Part shown: positions 17,128 through 26,212 of the stretch, piece after piece
Layout: each line of letters opens with the position of its first letter
How positions within the stretch are numbered: the first letter of the stretch is position 1
Source: Rhodococcus pseudokoreensis
GTDB lineage: Bacteria > Actinomycetota > Actinomycetes > Mycobacteriales > Mycobacteriaceae
Direction: 5' to 3'
Length of the DNA: 64,000 nt
NCBI RefSeq assembly: GCF_017068395.1
Contig: NZ_CP070619.1
Location: 3,782,001-3,846,000 of the forward strand
The notes under the pieces: model-generated
What the model saw: the letters and a program-made list of their open reading frames with translations, nothing else
Database searches by the model: none
What the model was told of the DNA's origin: nothing
Translations under genes and position numbers: made by a program

Positions 17128-18622
17128 CGTTGAATGTCGCGCGTTCGTCGATCCGCAGTCCGGACCGGGCGAGCGCGGCGAACGCCTCGGTGTCCTCGAA
17201 GTGGTACGGCGGCAGTGTCCACACCTCGTTGGACGTGTGCCGGATGATGCGCTCGCTGTCGCGTTCGTAGTCGGTGAAGAACCAGACCACGGTGCACGAG
17301 CCGAGGGGGCCGGCGAGGTCTGGGACGGCGAGTTCGTCGTCCCACAGCGACCCCCGGCTCGCGGCGGTAGTTCCGAGCCCGATGTCGCGGGTGCCGTCGA
17401 ACGCGTCGGGCCGCACGTCCTTCACGAGCCGCAGCGACGTGGGGTTCCACGCCGGTTTGTCGAACAGCACGCAGTCCCCGGGCCGGACGTGCTGCCCGGC
17501 GAAGACGTTGACGGTGCTGAAGTCCATGCCGCTGGGTTTCGCCCACTGCTCGCGCTGGGCGACGTACCCCGGCGACGCGGCGACCGCGAACACCGCCAGC
17601 ACCGCGGCGCACTGCCACCATCTCCGGGTCAGCGCGGCCAGGCAGAGTCCGCCGATCAGGGCCACCGCCGGCGTCGTGAACGTGAAATACCGCGGGAGAT
17701 ACACCGGGCTGCGCAGCAGCGAATAGGCGAGCAGCAGCGCCATCGGCACCGCGATCCACGGCAGCGTGACGGACAGCACCGGGGGCAACCGGCGACCGCG
17801 CACCAGCGCCACCGCCCCGGCCACCACCAGCACGGCGAACAGCACCGCGAACCACGGTGCACCGACGAACCATTGGTACTCGGCCACGGCGCGCGGCAGG
17901 TGGCCGTCGAGCGGCGGGATCCACGCGACCTGGACGGCTTCCCGGCGCACCAGCGCCACGAACGGCGCCGCGACCACCATCCCGACGGCGGTGGCCGACG
18001 CCCATCCGAGCCAGGACCGCCGGGCCGCGCGCAGCAGCAGGAGCGTCAGCAGGTGCGCGGGCACCAGCGTGACGAGGTAGACGAACAACACGATCGACAC
18101 CACCAGGCCCGCGGCGTACAGCGCCCACAGCCACCACCGCCGGAGTCTCAGTGCCGCAAGGAGAATCACCGTCAACCACACCGCGGCCGCCGCCGTGGCC
18201 GCGTACCCGCGGGCCTCCGCGGCCGCCCACGTTACGCTGGGCAGGATCACGAACAGGAGCCCGGACAACACCGCCACCCGCCGGGTCGAGATCAGCGCAC
18301 CGAGCACCACCACACCCGCACCCGCGGCGCCCACGGCGAGGGCGCTCGGGAACCGTGCCGAGAACTCCGACGCCCCGAACACCGCGAACCAGTACCGCAT
18401 CGCGACGTAGTACAGACCGTGCACGGCGTCGATGTGGCCGAGCATATTCGACAGGTCCGGCCGGGACCGCTGACTCGAATACAGCGTCGCGACCTCGTCG
18501 TACCAGAACGACGGACGCCAACTCCACGCCGCACCGAGCAGCACACCGACAGCGAAGACGAGCAGCGAATCTCGCGACAGCCCACGCACATCGCGGGCCG
18601 GCAGCGGTCCGGGCAACGTCAC
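17099..18622 (-). CDS. GT-C-type membrane glycosyltransferase
   Basis: A 507-residue multispanning protein of the GT39/GT-C mannosyl- or arabinosyltransferase class. The first extracytoplasmic loop has FWYDEVATLYSSQ, where the Asp-Glu pair is the usual catalytic signature of lipid-phosphate-sugar-dependent enzymes. About ten hydrophobic helices follow, then a soluble C-terminal domain (residues about 375-507). GTG 18622 overlaps the glfT2 stop (GTGA), so it is coupled to glfT2; a longer frame exists inside glfT2 but is a shadow. The acceptor is probably an envelope glycan, exact linkage unknown. Confidence 0.75.
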   Translation of the reverse strand: MTLPGPLPARDVRGLSRDSLLVFAVGVLLGAAWSWRPSFWYDEVATLYSSQRSRPDLSNMLGHIDAVHGLYYVAMRYWFAVFGASEFSARFPSALAVGAAGAGVVVLGALISTRRVAVLSGLLFVILPSVTWAAAEARGYAATAAAAVWLTVILLAALRLRRWWLWALYAAGLVVSIVLFVYLVTLVPAHLLTLLLLRAARRSWLGWASATAVGMVVAAPFVALVRREAVQVAWIPPLDGHLPRAVAEYQWFVGAPWFAVLFAVLVVAGAVALVRGRRLPPVLSVTLPWIAVPMALLLAYSLLRSPVYLPRYFTFTTPAVALIGGLCLAALTRRWWQCAAVLAVFAVAASPGYVAQREQWAKPSGMDFSTVNVFAGQHVRPGDCVLFDKPAWNPTSLRLVKDVRPDAFDGTRDIGLGTTAASRGSLWDDELAVPDLAGPLGSCTVVWFFTDYERDSERIIRHTSNEVWTLPPYHFEDTEAFAALARSGLRIDERATFNVTQAVKLVR

Positions 18623-20508
18623 TGACCGTACAGGCGAGCCCAGTTCTCTCGGCTGGTGAGCTGCGGCAACGCATCCCGGTACTGACGCTGCGTCGACGCC
18701 GCATCCTCGCGGAACCGCTTCATCAGCTTGGCGGTCCGGGCGGTGAGTTCGCGCGCGGTCTCCTTGTCGCGGCGGCGCACCCGCACCCCGGACTGGGAGG
18801 CGTCTGTGATGACGGCGGTGTCGAACAGCGACACGTGCCACCAGTGCGCCTCGGCCACAGGAATACTCGCGACACCGTGCTGGGTGCGGCCGAGCCACTG
18901 GTACGCCGCACGCTTGGCGAGGACGAGGTCGATCTTGCTCTTGTCCGGCTCGAAACCGGCGTACCGGGTGACGAGGTCGGAGTTGCGGACACCGGGGATG
19001 TTCGTCGCGGGATGCTTGACGGTTTCCGGGAACCGCTTGCGCTCCTCCCGGATCGCCGCCAGCACGGCCTGACCGCCGTCCTCGAGCACCTTCGGACCCT
19101 CGAGGAAGTCCTCGATACCGCGAATCATGGTGTACGCCAACCCGTACTGCATCGACACGAGGTACTGGGTGATCTCCCGCGTCATCATCTTGCTCAGCGA
19201 CTTGGCGTCGAAATCACTGTGCAGCGCGGCGGCGATCAGCGAGTTGCGGATGCTGAAGTATTTGGCCCAGTCGTCGCGGTCCTTCCAGTGGAAGTCCGCG
19301 TGCCACACACCGGCATTGGGCAGCGTGACGGTGACGAATCCGGCCGCGCGGGCGCGGATGCCGTACTCGATGTCGTCCCACTGGAAGAACATCGGCAACG
19401 GGAGCCCGATCTGCGCGACCACCTCCGCGGGGATCAGGCACGACCACCACGCGTTGTAGCCGGCGTCGACGCGCCTGTGCTGCTTCTTCTTCAGCAGGTT
19501 GATGTCGTGCCGCGACCCGGCCGCCCAGCGGCCCGCCTTCAGCTTCGACAGGTCCGCTTCCTCCGCGCTGACGTGCAGGTGCTCCGGGTTCATCAGGTAC
19601 AGCATCTGCGCCCCGACGAGCGTCGGCTCGGTGGTGACGTTGGCGAACGCGTTCATCCGCAGGATCGACTCCGGCTCGCACAGGATGTCGTCGTCCATCA
19701 GGATCAGGTTGGCGTGCTCGTTGATGCCCGACACCTCGTACATGCCGCGGGTGAAGCCGCCGGCCCCGCCGAGGTTCGGCTGCCGCAGGTAGACGAGTTT
19801 GTCGCCCAGGATCTCGGCGACCTCGGTGAACTTCTCCCGGTCCGACACGTGGTCGCTGCCCTGGTCGACGACGTAGACGGCGTCGATGCCGGACGCCATC
19901 GTCGGGTCGTTCGCGATGGCGGCGACGGTCTCGGCGCAGTCGTCGGCGCGGTTGAACGTGCAGATCGCGATCGCGGCGGGACGGATCACCGACGGCGCGG
20001 CGACGGTCCACTCCAGTTCGCTCACGGCGAGGGCGCCGTCGACGGCGGTGAACTCCACCCACAGGGAGCCGCCGTCGAGGTAGGCGTCGAGTTTCGCGGA
20101 CAGCGTCGCCGTGCCCGTGCCGTCGATCTCCGTCGTCGACAGGATGCGGGAGTTGCCGCCCGAATCGGAGCCGCGCAGCGCCACCACGGCGTGGCCGTCG
20201 GCCTCGTGGCGGAAACCGACGGTCACGTCGGTGACCGTGGTCCAGCGCTGGTAGTAGCTGGCCGCGAACCGGCCGAAGTAGGTGTCGGTGTCGACCGTCG
20301 CACCCTTCTCGAGGTGCACGACGTGCCGCTCGCGGTGGGCGCGGCCCTTGACGATCCTGGCGTACAGGTCGTCCTTCACCCGGGTGGTCGGTCCCGTGAA
20401 CAGACCTCGCGCCACCACCAGGCGGTCGGGTGCGCGATGCTCGGTGAGAGCACTCCGGACCGCGGCCGTGCTCCCGTCCACAGGTGCTACCGACGCAGAC
20501 TCGTTCAT
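18619..20508 (-). CDS. glfT2: Galactofuranosyltransferase GlfT2
   Basis: A 629-residue processive GT2 enzyme, orthologue of Rv3808c. It polymerises galactan with alternating beta-1,5 and beta-1,6 Galf links from UDP-Galf. An N-terminal beta-sandwich (about 1-170) precedes the GT-A domain. The metal motif is LMDDDI (about residues 268-273), acceptor motifs WWSCLIP and FFQWDDIEYG (about 376), and metal-binding His in GVWHADFHW (about 402). ATG 20508 gives MNESASV; the frame is open to 20553. Unlike M. tuberculosis, it lies close to glfT1 and not next to glf, which is absent from the window. Confidence 0.95.
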   Translation of the reverse strand: MNESASVAPVDGSTAAVRSALTEHRAPDRLVVARGLFTGPTTRVKDDLYARIVKGRAHRERHVVHLEKGATVDTDTYFGRFAASYYQRWTTVTDVTVGFRHEADGHAVVALRGSDSGGNSRILSTTEIDGTGTATLSAKLDAYLDGGSLWVEFTAVDGALAVSELEWTVAAPSVIRPAAIAICTFNRADDCAETVAAIANDPTMASGIDAVYVVDQGSDHVSDREKFTEVAEILGDKLVYLRQPNLGGAGGFTRGMYEVSGINEHANLILMDDDILCEPESILRMNAFANVTTEPTLVGAQMLYLMNPEHLHVSAEEADLSKLKAGRWAAGSRHDINLLKKKQHRRVDAGYNAWWSCLIPAEVVAQIGLPLPMFFQWDDIEYGIRARAAGFVTVTLPNAGVWHADFHWKDRDDWAKYFSIRNSLIAAALHSDFDAKSLSKMMTREITQYLVSMQYGLAYTMIRGIEDFLEGPKVLEDGGQAVLAAIREERKRFPETVKHPATNIPGVRNSDLVTRYAGFEPDKSKIDLVLAKRAAYQWLGRTQHGVASIPVAEAHWWHVSLFDTAVITDASQSGVRVRRRDKETARELTARTAKLMKRFREDAASTQRQYRDALPQLTSRENWARLYGQ

Positions 20509-20589
20509 AGTGCTCCTACTGTTCCCCGCGAGAGGTGGGCTGGACCGCGCCAACGCGACGGCACGATCCTCTTCTCGGTTCGCAGGGTA

Positions 20590-21393
20590 TCAACCTCGCG
20601 GCGCGCTCCCCGACCATGCGAGGCGACCTCCGTCCCGGTGACGGGCCCGCAGCCGGAACAGTCCCACCCCCATCGCGAGCACATCGGCCCTGGATATGCG
20701 GGTTTCGTGGCTGTCGTGGTCGGCGCTCAGACGCACCGGCACCTCGACCGGGACGAGGCCGGCCCGCTCCGCGAGGTAGACGAGTTCGGTGGTGAACAGG
20801 AACCCGGGCTCGACCAGGTCGGGAACCAGGCCGCGGATCAGGTCCCCGTCCATCAGGACGGTGCCCTGGGGGTCGCCGGTGCGCATCCCGAGGACCACCC
20901 GACGCAGCGCCGCGAAACCCCACGTCAGGGTGCCCCGAAGCGCGCCGCGCCGCACCTGCGAGTCGGGGTGGGCCTTGGACCCGATCAGCACTTCGGGCAG
21001 CCGGCCGTCGTGGTCGTCGGCGAACTTCTCGGCGCCGTCGAGGTCGTCGAACCCGAACGGCAGGTCGTCGGCGGTCAGCAGGACGTGCGCGCCGCGACTC
21101 GCCTCGGCGCCCGCCCGCAACGCGTTGCCCATGCCCTTCTCGCTCCGCAGGACGGTGAGCGTCACGGGCCCGGGCGCCCAGTCCGCGGTGAGGCGGGTGC
21201 AGATGTCGACGGTGCCGTCGGTGGAGCCGTTCTCGACGACGATGATCTCGACGTCGTGGCCGGCCAGTCGTTCGGCGACGCGGCGGACGGTCTGCTCGAT
21301 GACGGCGGCGGAATTGTAGGCGGGCACGACGACGGAGAGCGCCTTCGGCGCACGTGCGCCTTTCTGGTCGTGGGAACAACCGAAAAGGCGCAC
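20590..21393 (-). CDS. GT2 glycosyltransferase, polyprenyl-P-sugar synthase-like
   Basis: A 267-residue GT-A fold enzyme: LSVVVPAYNSAAVIEQTV, VVENGSTDGT and the DXD region LLTADDLPFGFDD. Length and lack of membrane helices resemble dolichol/polyprenyl-phosphate mannose synthases (Ppm1 C-terminal domain, PpgS). Such an enzyme would load a sugar onto polyprenyl phosphate for a GT-C transferase. It is divergent (31 bp) from a large YfhO-like membrane protein, a pairing that suits a donor maker and user. It ends 81 bp upstream of glfT2 on the same strand. Donor sugar unknown. Confidence 0.78.
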   Translation of the reverse strand: MRLFGCSHDQKGARAPKALSVVVPAYNSAAVIEQTVRRVAERLAGHDVEIIVVENGSTDGTVDICTRLTADWAPGPVTLTVLRSEKGMGNALRAGAEASRGAHVLLTADDLPFGFDDLDGAEKFADDHDGRLPEVLIGSKAHPDSQVRRGALRGTLTWGFAALRRVVLGMRTGDPQGTVLMDGDLIRGLVPDLVEPGFLFTTELVYLAERAGLVPVEVPVRLSADHDSHETRISRADVLAMGVGLFRLRARHRDGGRLAWSGSAPRG

Positions 21394-21424
21394 GGGCGCA
21401 GCCTAACTCGTAGGCTCGGAGTCC

Positions 21425-23659
21425 GTGGCACCCTCCGCGTCCGTGTCCTCGACGTTCACCCGATCGATACGCGGCGTCCCCGAATGGGCGGTGGCACTCG
21501 CGGTCGCGGTGGCTGCCGCGGCCATCGCCACGGTTCCCCGGATCGTGTACGACCGCTTCTACTACGGCGGCGACATGCTCGAATCGTTCGTGCCGTCCTG
21601 GCACCGGATCGGCGGGGAACTGCTCGCCGGGCGGTGGCTCGCCGTCAATCCCGACGCCTGGATCGGCGGCAACTATGCGGGCGAGGCCGCCTACGGTCTC
21701 TACAACCCCGTCAACCTCGCCAACTACATGCTGGCCGCGAAATTCGAGAACCTGTCGGTCGCGTCGTTCGTGATCATGGCCGAGTTCCTCGCACTGTTCG
21801 CCCTCGGCACGTACCTGCTGTGCCGCGAATACGGCGCCCGGCGCGGTCCCGCGATCCTCGCCGGGCTGACGATTCCGTTCAGCGGTTTCACCCTGTTCTA
21901 CGAGGCTGCGGGCTGGCCGTCCGGGATGATGGCCGTCGCATGGGTGACGCTGTTCTGGTGGTCGGCGCTCCGCCTCTCCCGCGGTCGCACGAACCCGCTG
22001 ATCACATTCCTGATCGGTGCGCTGACGGTGAGCATGGGCAACCCGTACGCCGCGCTCGGCGCCGTGGTGATCCTCCTCGGCCTCGGGATCGGCCTCCTGA
22101 TCCAGCGGGAGTTCTTCCGGTTGCTCGTGCTCGTGATCACCGGCGCGTGCGCGGGCACCGCCGCGCTGGTGACGTACCTGCCGCTGTTCCTCAGCGTCGA
22201 CGTCACCACCCGCGCCGGCAGCACCGGCATCTTCAACGACACGTTCCTGCAGCCGCAGATCGGCGGCCCCGCGGGAATGAGCAGCCCGTCGTATCTGCCC
22301 GTGATCATGACGTTCGGGGGTCCCGTCGAGGTGATCCCGTCGCTGTACCTCGCGTGGTTCGTGCTGCCGCTGCTGCCGTGGCTGCCGTGGGGACGGATCC
22401 GCGCACTGTTCGCGTCCCCGGGGTTCCGCCGCACGCACGGGCGACCGCTCGTCAGCCTGGCGATCATCACGGTCGTCTACTTCCTGTTCACGTTCGGACC
22501 GTCGAACGTCGGGATGTTCCGGTGGCCGATCCGCCTGGTCGAATACCTGTACCTGTGCGTGGTGATCGGGCTGTCGCTCGCGCTGTCGCTGGGACTGTCC
22601 CGCGACCGGGTGCGCCGGCGGGCGACGGCGTCGGCGGTGCTGATCGCGCTGGGCTTCTACCTGGCGTTCGCGTCCTCCCCGGCCCTGACCGGCAGGCACG
22701 CGCTGTTCACGCTGCTCGTCGCGGCGCTGTGCGCGATCGCGTACTTCGCGTGGCGCACTCTGGGCCCGAGCGGTCTCGTCGCCGCCCTCGTCGTGGGAAC
22801 GGTGGCGGTGACCGCCGCGCAGGTCTGGTCCCTCACCTTCGACGTCGACCGCGACAGCCGCGTCGACCCGTCCAGCACGTCGCTGCTGTCCGCGCAGACG
22901 GACCGCTACCAGGGCACCGTCCTGCAACTCGCCGACCTGGCCGACACCTCCCCCGACGACGTCACCGCGGGCAGGATCCTGTTCGGCAACGAGATCATGG
23001 CGTCGTCCGCGGAGGGCAGCATCAACGCGTACACCGGCATCGGGTTCACCGAATTCCAGGAGGCCCTGTGCATGGACTATCGGGGCGCCGTCTGCCCCGG
23101 CGTGTACGGGGCGCTCTGGCAGCCGGTGAACGCGGACATTCCGATTCCGCTGATCGACTACCTGCGGGTGTCGACGCTGGTGGTGGAGCACCACCTGGTG
23201 CCCGAGGTGGAAACGGCGCCGCCCCCACCCGGCTGGCACGTCACCGAACGCAGCGACTCCCGGACGGTGCTGCAGCGCGACCGGCCGCTGACCCTGCCCG
23301 GGCGGGTGTCGTTCGTGTCCGGCGGCGTCCGGGTGCTCTCGTCCGACACCGACGCGGCGACGGAGACCGTGCGGGTGACTGGCGGCGGCGGCACCGTCTC
23401 GTTCGCCCGCCTCGCGTGGCCCGGCTACTCCGCGACCGTGGACGGCGTGCCGGTGGACGCGACCGCGGGCTGGCACGGTCTGCTCCAGGTGCCGGTGCCG
23501 CCGGGCGACCACGAACTGGTCGTGACGTTCCGGCCGCCGCGGCAGAACCTGTCCGTCGCGGCGTTCGGGGCCGCGACGGTCGTGGTGCTGATCCTGTCCG
23601 TCGTCGACCCGGTGGTGCGCCGCCGGAAGCTCAGCGGGGCGACCACTCGGACGACGTGA
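21425..23659 (+). CDS. Large YfhO-like / GT-C membrane protein
   Basis: A 744-residue integral membrane protein. About twelve hydrophobic helices cover residues 20-490. The first outer loop has YYGGDMLESFVPSWHRIGGELLAGRWLAVNPDAW with acidic residues placed as in GT-C enzymes. Residues about 490-715 form an extracytoplasmic beta-rich domain, with a final helix (715-735). YfhO-family proteins glycosylate envelope polymers such as lipoteichoic acid. The GTG at 21425 is the only reasonable start. The 3' end overlaps the convergent SGNH gene by 29 bp. Likely uses the lipid-linked sugar made by the divergent GT2. Confidence 0.68.
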   Translation: MAPSASVSSTFTRSIRGVPEWAVALAVAVAAAAIATVPRIVYDRFYYGGDMLESFVPSWHRIGGELLAGRWLAVNPDAWIGGNYAGEAAYGLYNPVNLANYMLAAKFENLSVASFVIMAEFLALFALGTYLLCREYGARRGPAILAGLTIPFSGFTLFYEAAGWPSGMMAVAWVTLFWWSALRLSRGRTNPLITFLIGALTVSMGNPYAALGAVVILLGLGIGLLIQREFFRLLVLVITGACAGTAALVTYLPLFLSVDVTTRAGSTGIFNDTFLQPQIGGPAGMSSPSYLPVIMTFGGPVEVIPSLYLAWFVLPLLPWLPWGRIRALFASPGFRRTHGRPLVSLAIITVVYFLFTFGPSNVGMFRWPIRLVEYLYLCVVIGLSLALSLGLSRDRVRRRATASAVLIALGFYLAFASSPALTGRHALFTLLVAALCAIAYFAWRTLGPSGLVAALVVGTVAVTAAQVWSLTFDVDRDSRVDPSSTSLLSAQTDRYQGTVLQLADLADTSPDDVTAGRILFGNEIMASSAEGSINAYTGIGFTEFQEALCMDYRGAVCPGVYGALWQPVNADIPIPLIDYLRVSTLVVEHHLVPEVETAPPPPGWHVTERSDSRTVLQRDRPLTLPGRVSFVSGGVRVLSSDTDAATETVRVTGGGGTVSFARLAWPGYSATVDGVPVDATAGWHGLLQVPVPPGDHELVVTFRPPRQNLSVAAFGAATVVVLILSVVDPVVRRRKLSGATTRTT

Positions 23660-24485
23660 ACGCCGACACGTCGGTGGAGCCGGATCCCGCGGCCGCCGCC
23701 GACGACAACGCGTCGGCGATCAACTGGTGGCCGATCTGGTTCGGGTGGTCACCGTCGTCGGCCAGCAGACCGGTGGGGTCGCCGTCGCCCCACGTCCCCT
23801 TGAACGTGCTGAACAGGTCGACGTACGTGGCGCCCTCCGCGCCCGCGACCCCCGAGATGACGTCGTTGGCGCGCAACGTCAGCGCGGCACTGTCCCGGAG
23901 GAATTGCGGGCCGTACAACTCGCGGGCCACGTCGCCGTCCGGGAAGACGTCCCAGTACCCGGTGACCAGCACCGCGGTCGGCTGACCGGCCCGCAGTTCG
24001 GCGATGCGGTCGAGCACGGACGTCAACGTGGTCTGCAACTCCGGCAGCACCGGCGCGAAGCAGCCGAGCCCGTCGTCGCCGCCGCAGTCGCCGTCCAGGT
24101 AGTCGTCGAGTTCGGTGTAGAAGTCGTTGGCGCCGATCGTGACGGTGACGAGGTCGGCGGCACTCACGGCGTCGGCGTCGTATGCACCGGGTTCGAGGGA
24201 ATCGAGCAGATCGGTGCTGGTCCAGCCCCCGACACCCAGGTTCGCCACCTGGACGGGCAGCGCGGAGTCGCCGGACAGCTGATCACCGAACAGTTCCACG
24301 AACGGTGTGCATCCGGGGCATCCGTCGCCTGCCGGGATCGAATCGCCCAGGCCCACGAGCGTCGCGACCGCGGGCGACTCCGGCTGCGGTTGCGGTTGCG
24401 CCACCGGCGGTGTCGTCGACGTGGAACAGCCGGCGAGGAGCGGAATCAGAACCGCTACGGGAACACCGAGAATCCAGCGTCGCAC
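23631..24485 (-). CDS. SGNH/GDSL hydrolase lipoprotein
   Basis: A 284-residue predicted lipoprotein: signal peptide ending LLAGC with the lipidated Cys at residue 20. A Pro/Gln-rich linker precedes an SGNH esterase domain. Block I is LVGLGDSIPAGDG (nucleophile Ser), block II the Gly of NLGVGG, block III IGANDF, and block V DGDHPNQIGH (Asp, His). It resembles actinobacterial secreted lipases and O-acyl esterases, so it may deacylate an envelope lipid or glycan. Convergent 29-bp overlap with the YfhO-like gene. Confidence 0.85.
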   Translation of the reverse strand: MRRWILGVPVAVLIPLLAGCSTSTTPPVAQPQPQPESPAVATLVGLGDSIPAGDGCPGCTPFVELFGDQLSGDSALPVQVANLGVGGWTSTDLLDSLEPGAYDADAVSAADLVTVTIGANDFYTELDDYLDGDCGGDDGLGCFAPVLPELQTTLTSVLDRIAELRAGQPTAVLVTGYWDVFPDGDVARELYGPQFLRDSAALTLRANDVISGVAGAEGATYVDLFSTFKGTWGDGDPTGLLADDGDHPNQIGHQLIADALSSAAAAGSGSTDVSAFTSSEWSPR

Positions 24486-24546
24486 GGGGCCTCCCCATCA
24501 CGTCCTGCGCCTCGGAGGTAGCGCTCGTCACCGGTCCGCACGAATT

Positions 24547-25161
24547 CTACCGGCGGTCGCTGTCGGGCGTCGTTCCCCGCGGGACTGTCCGCACGTGCGC
24601 CCGCTCGCCCTGGGGACCGAACAGGCTGAGGATCTCCACCGGCTGCGGTCCGGGATTGCCGAACCAGTGCGGCACGTGGGTGTCGAATTCCGCGACCTCC
24701 CCCGGCGTCAGGATCACGTCGTGTTCGCCGAGCAGCAGTCGCAGCCGGCCGGACAGGACGTACAGCCATTCGTAGCCTTCGTGGACCTGCAGGTTCGGTA
24801 CCGCGGCCGGGTCGCCCGGCGGGATCACGTGCTTGAACGCCTGGATCCCGCCGGGCCTGCGGGTGAGCGGGATGATCGTCGTGCCGTTGCGGTCGAGGGG
24901 CCGCAGGTGGACGCGCGGGTCGCCGGTGGCGGGCGCGTCGACCAGTTCGTCGAGGGGCAGCTGGTGGGCGCGGGCCAGCAGGAGCATCAGTTCGAGGGTG
25001 GGTTTGCGCTGACCGGCCTCGAGCCGCGACAGCGTGCTCACCGAGATCCCGGTGGATTCGGAGAGCTGGGCGAGGGTCGCGCCCCGCTGCTGCCGCAGTG
25101 CTTTGAGCCGCGGTCCCACGGCGTCGAGGACGCCGTCCAGATCGGGTAGGTCGTCGTTCAC
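24547..25161 (-). CDS. XRE regulator with C-terminal cupin
   Basis: A 204-residue regulator. Residues about 15-75 are an XRE helix-turn-helix (LKALRQQRGATLAQLSESTGISVSTLSRLEAGQRK). Residues about 110-190 are a small cupin (HEGYEWLYVLSGRLRLLLGEHD...FDTHVPHWFGNPG) that probably binds an effector. GTG 25161 is chosen; an ATG at 25185 would run into the operator-like palindrome. Divergent from the flavoprotein gene, its likely target. Confidence 0.85.
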   Translation of the reverse strand: MNDDLPDLDGVLDAVGPRLKALRQQRGATLAQLSESTGISVSTLSRLEAGQRKPTLELMLLLARAHQLPLDELVDAPATGDPRVHLRPLDRNGTTIIPLTRRPGGIQAFKHVIPPGDPAAVPNLQVHEGYEWLYVLSGRLRLLLGEHDVILTPGEVAEFDTHVPHWFGNPGPQPVEILSLFGPQGERAHVRTVPRGTTPDSDRR

Positions 25162-25169
25162 ACCACCAT

Positions 25170-25186
25170 TTTGCCACACCGGCAAA
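25170..25186. promoter_or_regulatory. Candidate operator between XRE-cupin and flavoprotein genes
   Basis: TTTGCC-ACACC-GGCAAA, a dyad with 6-bp arms, in the 94-bp divergent region. A third half-site (TTGCCAGG) starts at 25192. The position, 9 bp upstream of the regulator start and about 70 bp before the flavoprotein ATG, suits control of both promoters. Inference. Confidence 0.5.
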
Positions 25187-25255
25187 CATTCTTGCCAGGA
25201 TCGCGATCTCCCCGGACAGTGGACGTCACGAGGTCGACGAACGAAGGAGAACGCG

Positions 25256-26212
25256 ATGAAAGACAGCTACGACGTGGTGGTCATCGGCGGTGGCGCGGCC
25301 GGACTCAGCGGGGCGCTGACCCTGTCGCGGGCCCGCCGATCCGTCCTCGTGATCGACGCGGGCGAACCCCGCAACGCACCGGCCGGGCACATTCACAACT
25401 ATCTGGGCCGAGAGGGCACCCCGCCCGGTGAACTCCTGGCGATCGGACGCGAGGAGGTCGCCGGATACGGCGGGGAGATCGTGACCGGCACCGTCACGTC
25501 CGCCGAAAAGATCGGGGACGGGGAGTTCCGGGTGACGCTCGCCGACGGCCGGACCGTCGGGGCGCGGCGGCTGCTCGTGACCACCGGTCTCGTCGACGTC
25601 CTCCCCGACGTCCCCGGGGTGGCCGAACGGTGGGGACGCGACGTACTGCACTGCCCGTACTGCCACGGCTGGGAGGTGCGGGACCAGCCGGTGGGCGTCC
25701 TGGCAGGCAGCCCGCTGGCGGTGCACCAGGCACTGATGTGGAGCCAGTGGACCGATCAGGTGACGCTGTTCCTGAACGATGCGAACGAACCCACCGGCGA
25801 GGAGTACGAGCAACTCGCCGCCCGCGGCGTCGCCGTGATCGACGGCGCGGTGTCCGGACTCGAGGTGCGCGGCGACCGGCTGACCGGTGTCCGGCTGCGC
25901 ACGGGCCGGGTCTTCCCCCTCGCCGCCGTGGTGGTCCCGCCGCTGTTCCGGGCCCGCGCCGACTTCCTCACGACCCTCGGCCTCGGCACCACCGAGATGG
26001 AGATGGCCGGGCACGTGATCGGCACCGCGGTCGCCGCCGACGCGACCGGCGCCACCGCGGTTCCGGGCGTGTGGGTGGCAGGCAACGTCGCGGACCCGAA
26101 GGCGCAGGTCATCGTCGCCGCCGGAGCCGGACTGACCGCCGCCGCCACCCTCAACGCCGATCTCATCGCGGAAGACACCCGCCTGGCGGTCGCCGGAGCG
26201 CTCAGCCGGTAG
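25256..26212 (+). CDS. Thioredoxin-reductase-like FAD oxidoreductase
   Basis: A 318-residue pyridine nucleotide-disulfide oxidoreductase of the low-molecular-weight TrxR type. FAD binding is at VVIGGGAAGLSGAL, the redox-active pair in HCPYCHGWE, and a second FAD motif near GVWVAGNVADPK. The NADPH-binding glycine motif is degenerate (VGVLAGSPLAVHQ). Such stand-alone homologues are common beside XRE-cupin regulators and act on unknown disulfides. ATG 25256 follows GAAGGAGA. The 3' end overlaps the Gfo/Idh gene by 11 bp, convergent. Confidence 0.88.
   Translation: MKDSYDVVVIGGGAAGLSGALTLSRARRSVLVIDAGEPRNAPAGHIHNYLGREGTPPGELLAIGREEVAGYGGEIVTGTVTSAEKIGDGEFRVTLADGRTVGARRLLVTTGLVDVLPDVPGVAERWGRDVLHCPYCHGWEVRDQPVGVLAGSPLAVHQALMWSQWTDQVTLFLNDANEPTGEEYEQLAARGVAVIDGAVSGLEVRGDRLTGVRLRTGRVFPLAAVVVPPLFRARADFLTTLGLGTTEMEMAGHVIGTAVAADATGATAVPGVWVAGNVADPKAQVIVAAGAGLTAAATLNADLIAEDTRLAVAGALSR

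Noticed and set aside
18151..23985. Very long plus-strand open frame (about 1940 codons) antisense to GT-C, glfT2 and GT2 genes
   Set aside because: Arg/Pro-rich shadow of high-GC codon bias opposite clearly recognisable genes; no domain in its translation.
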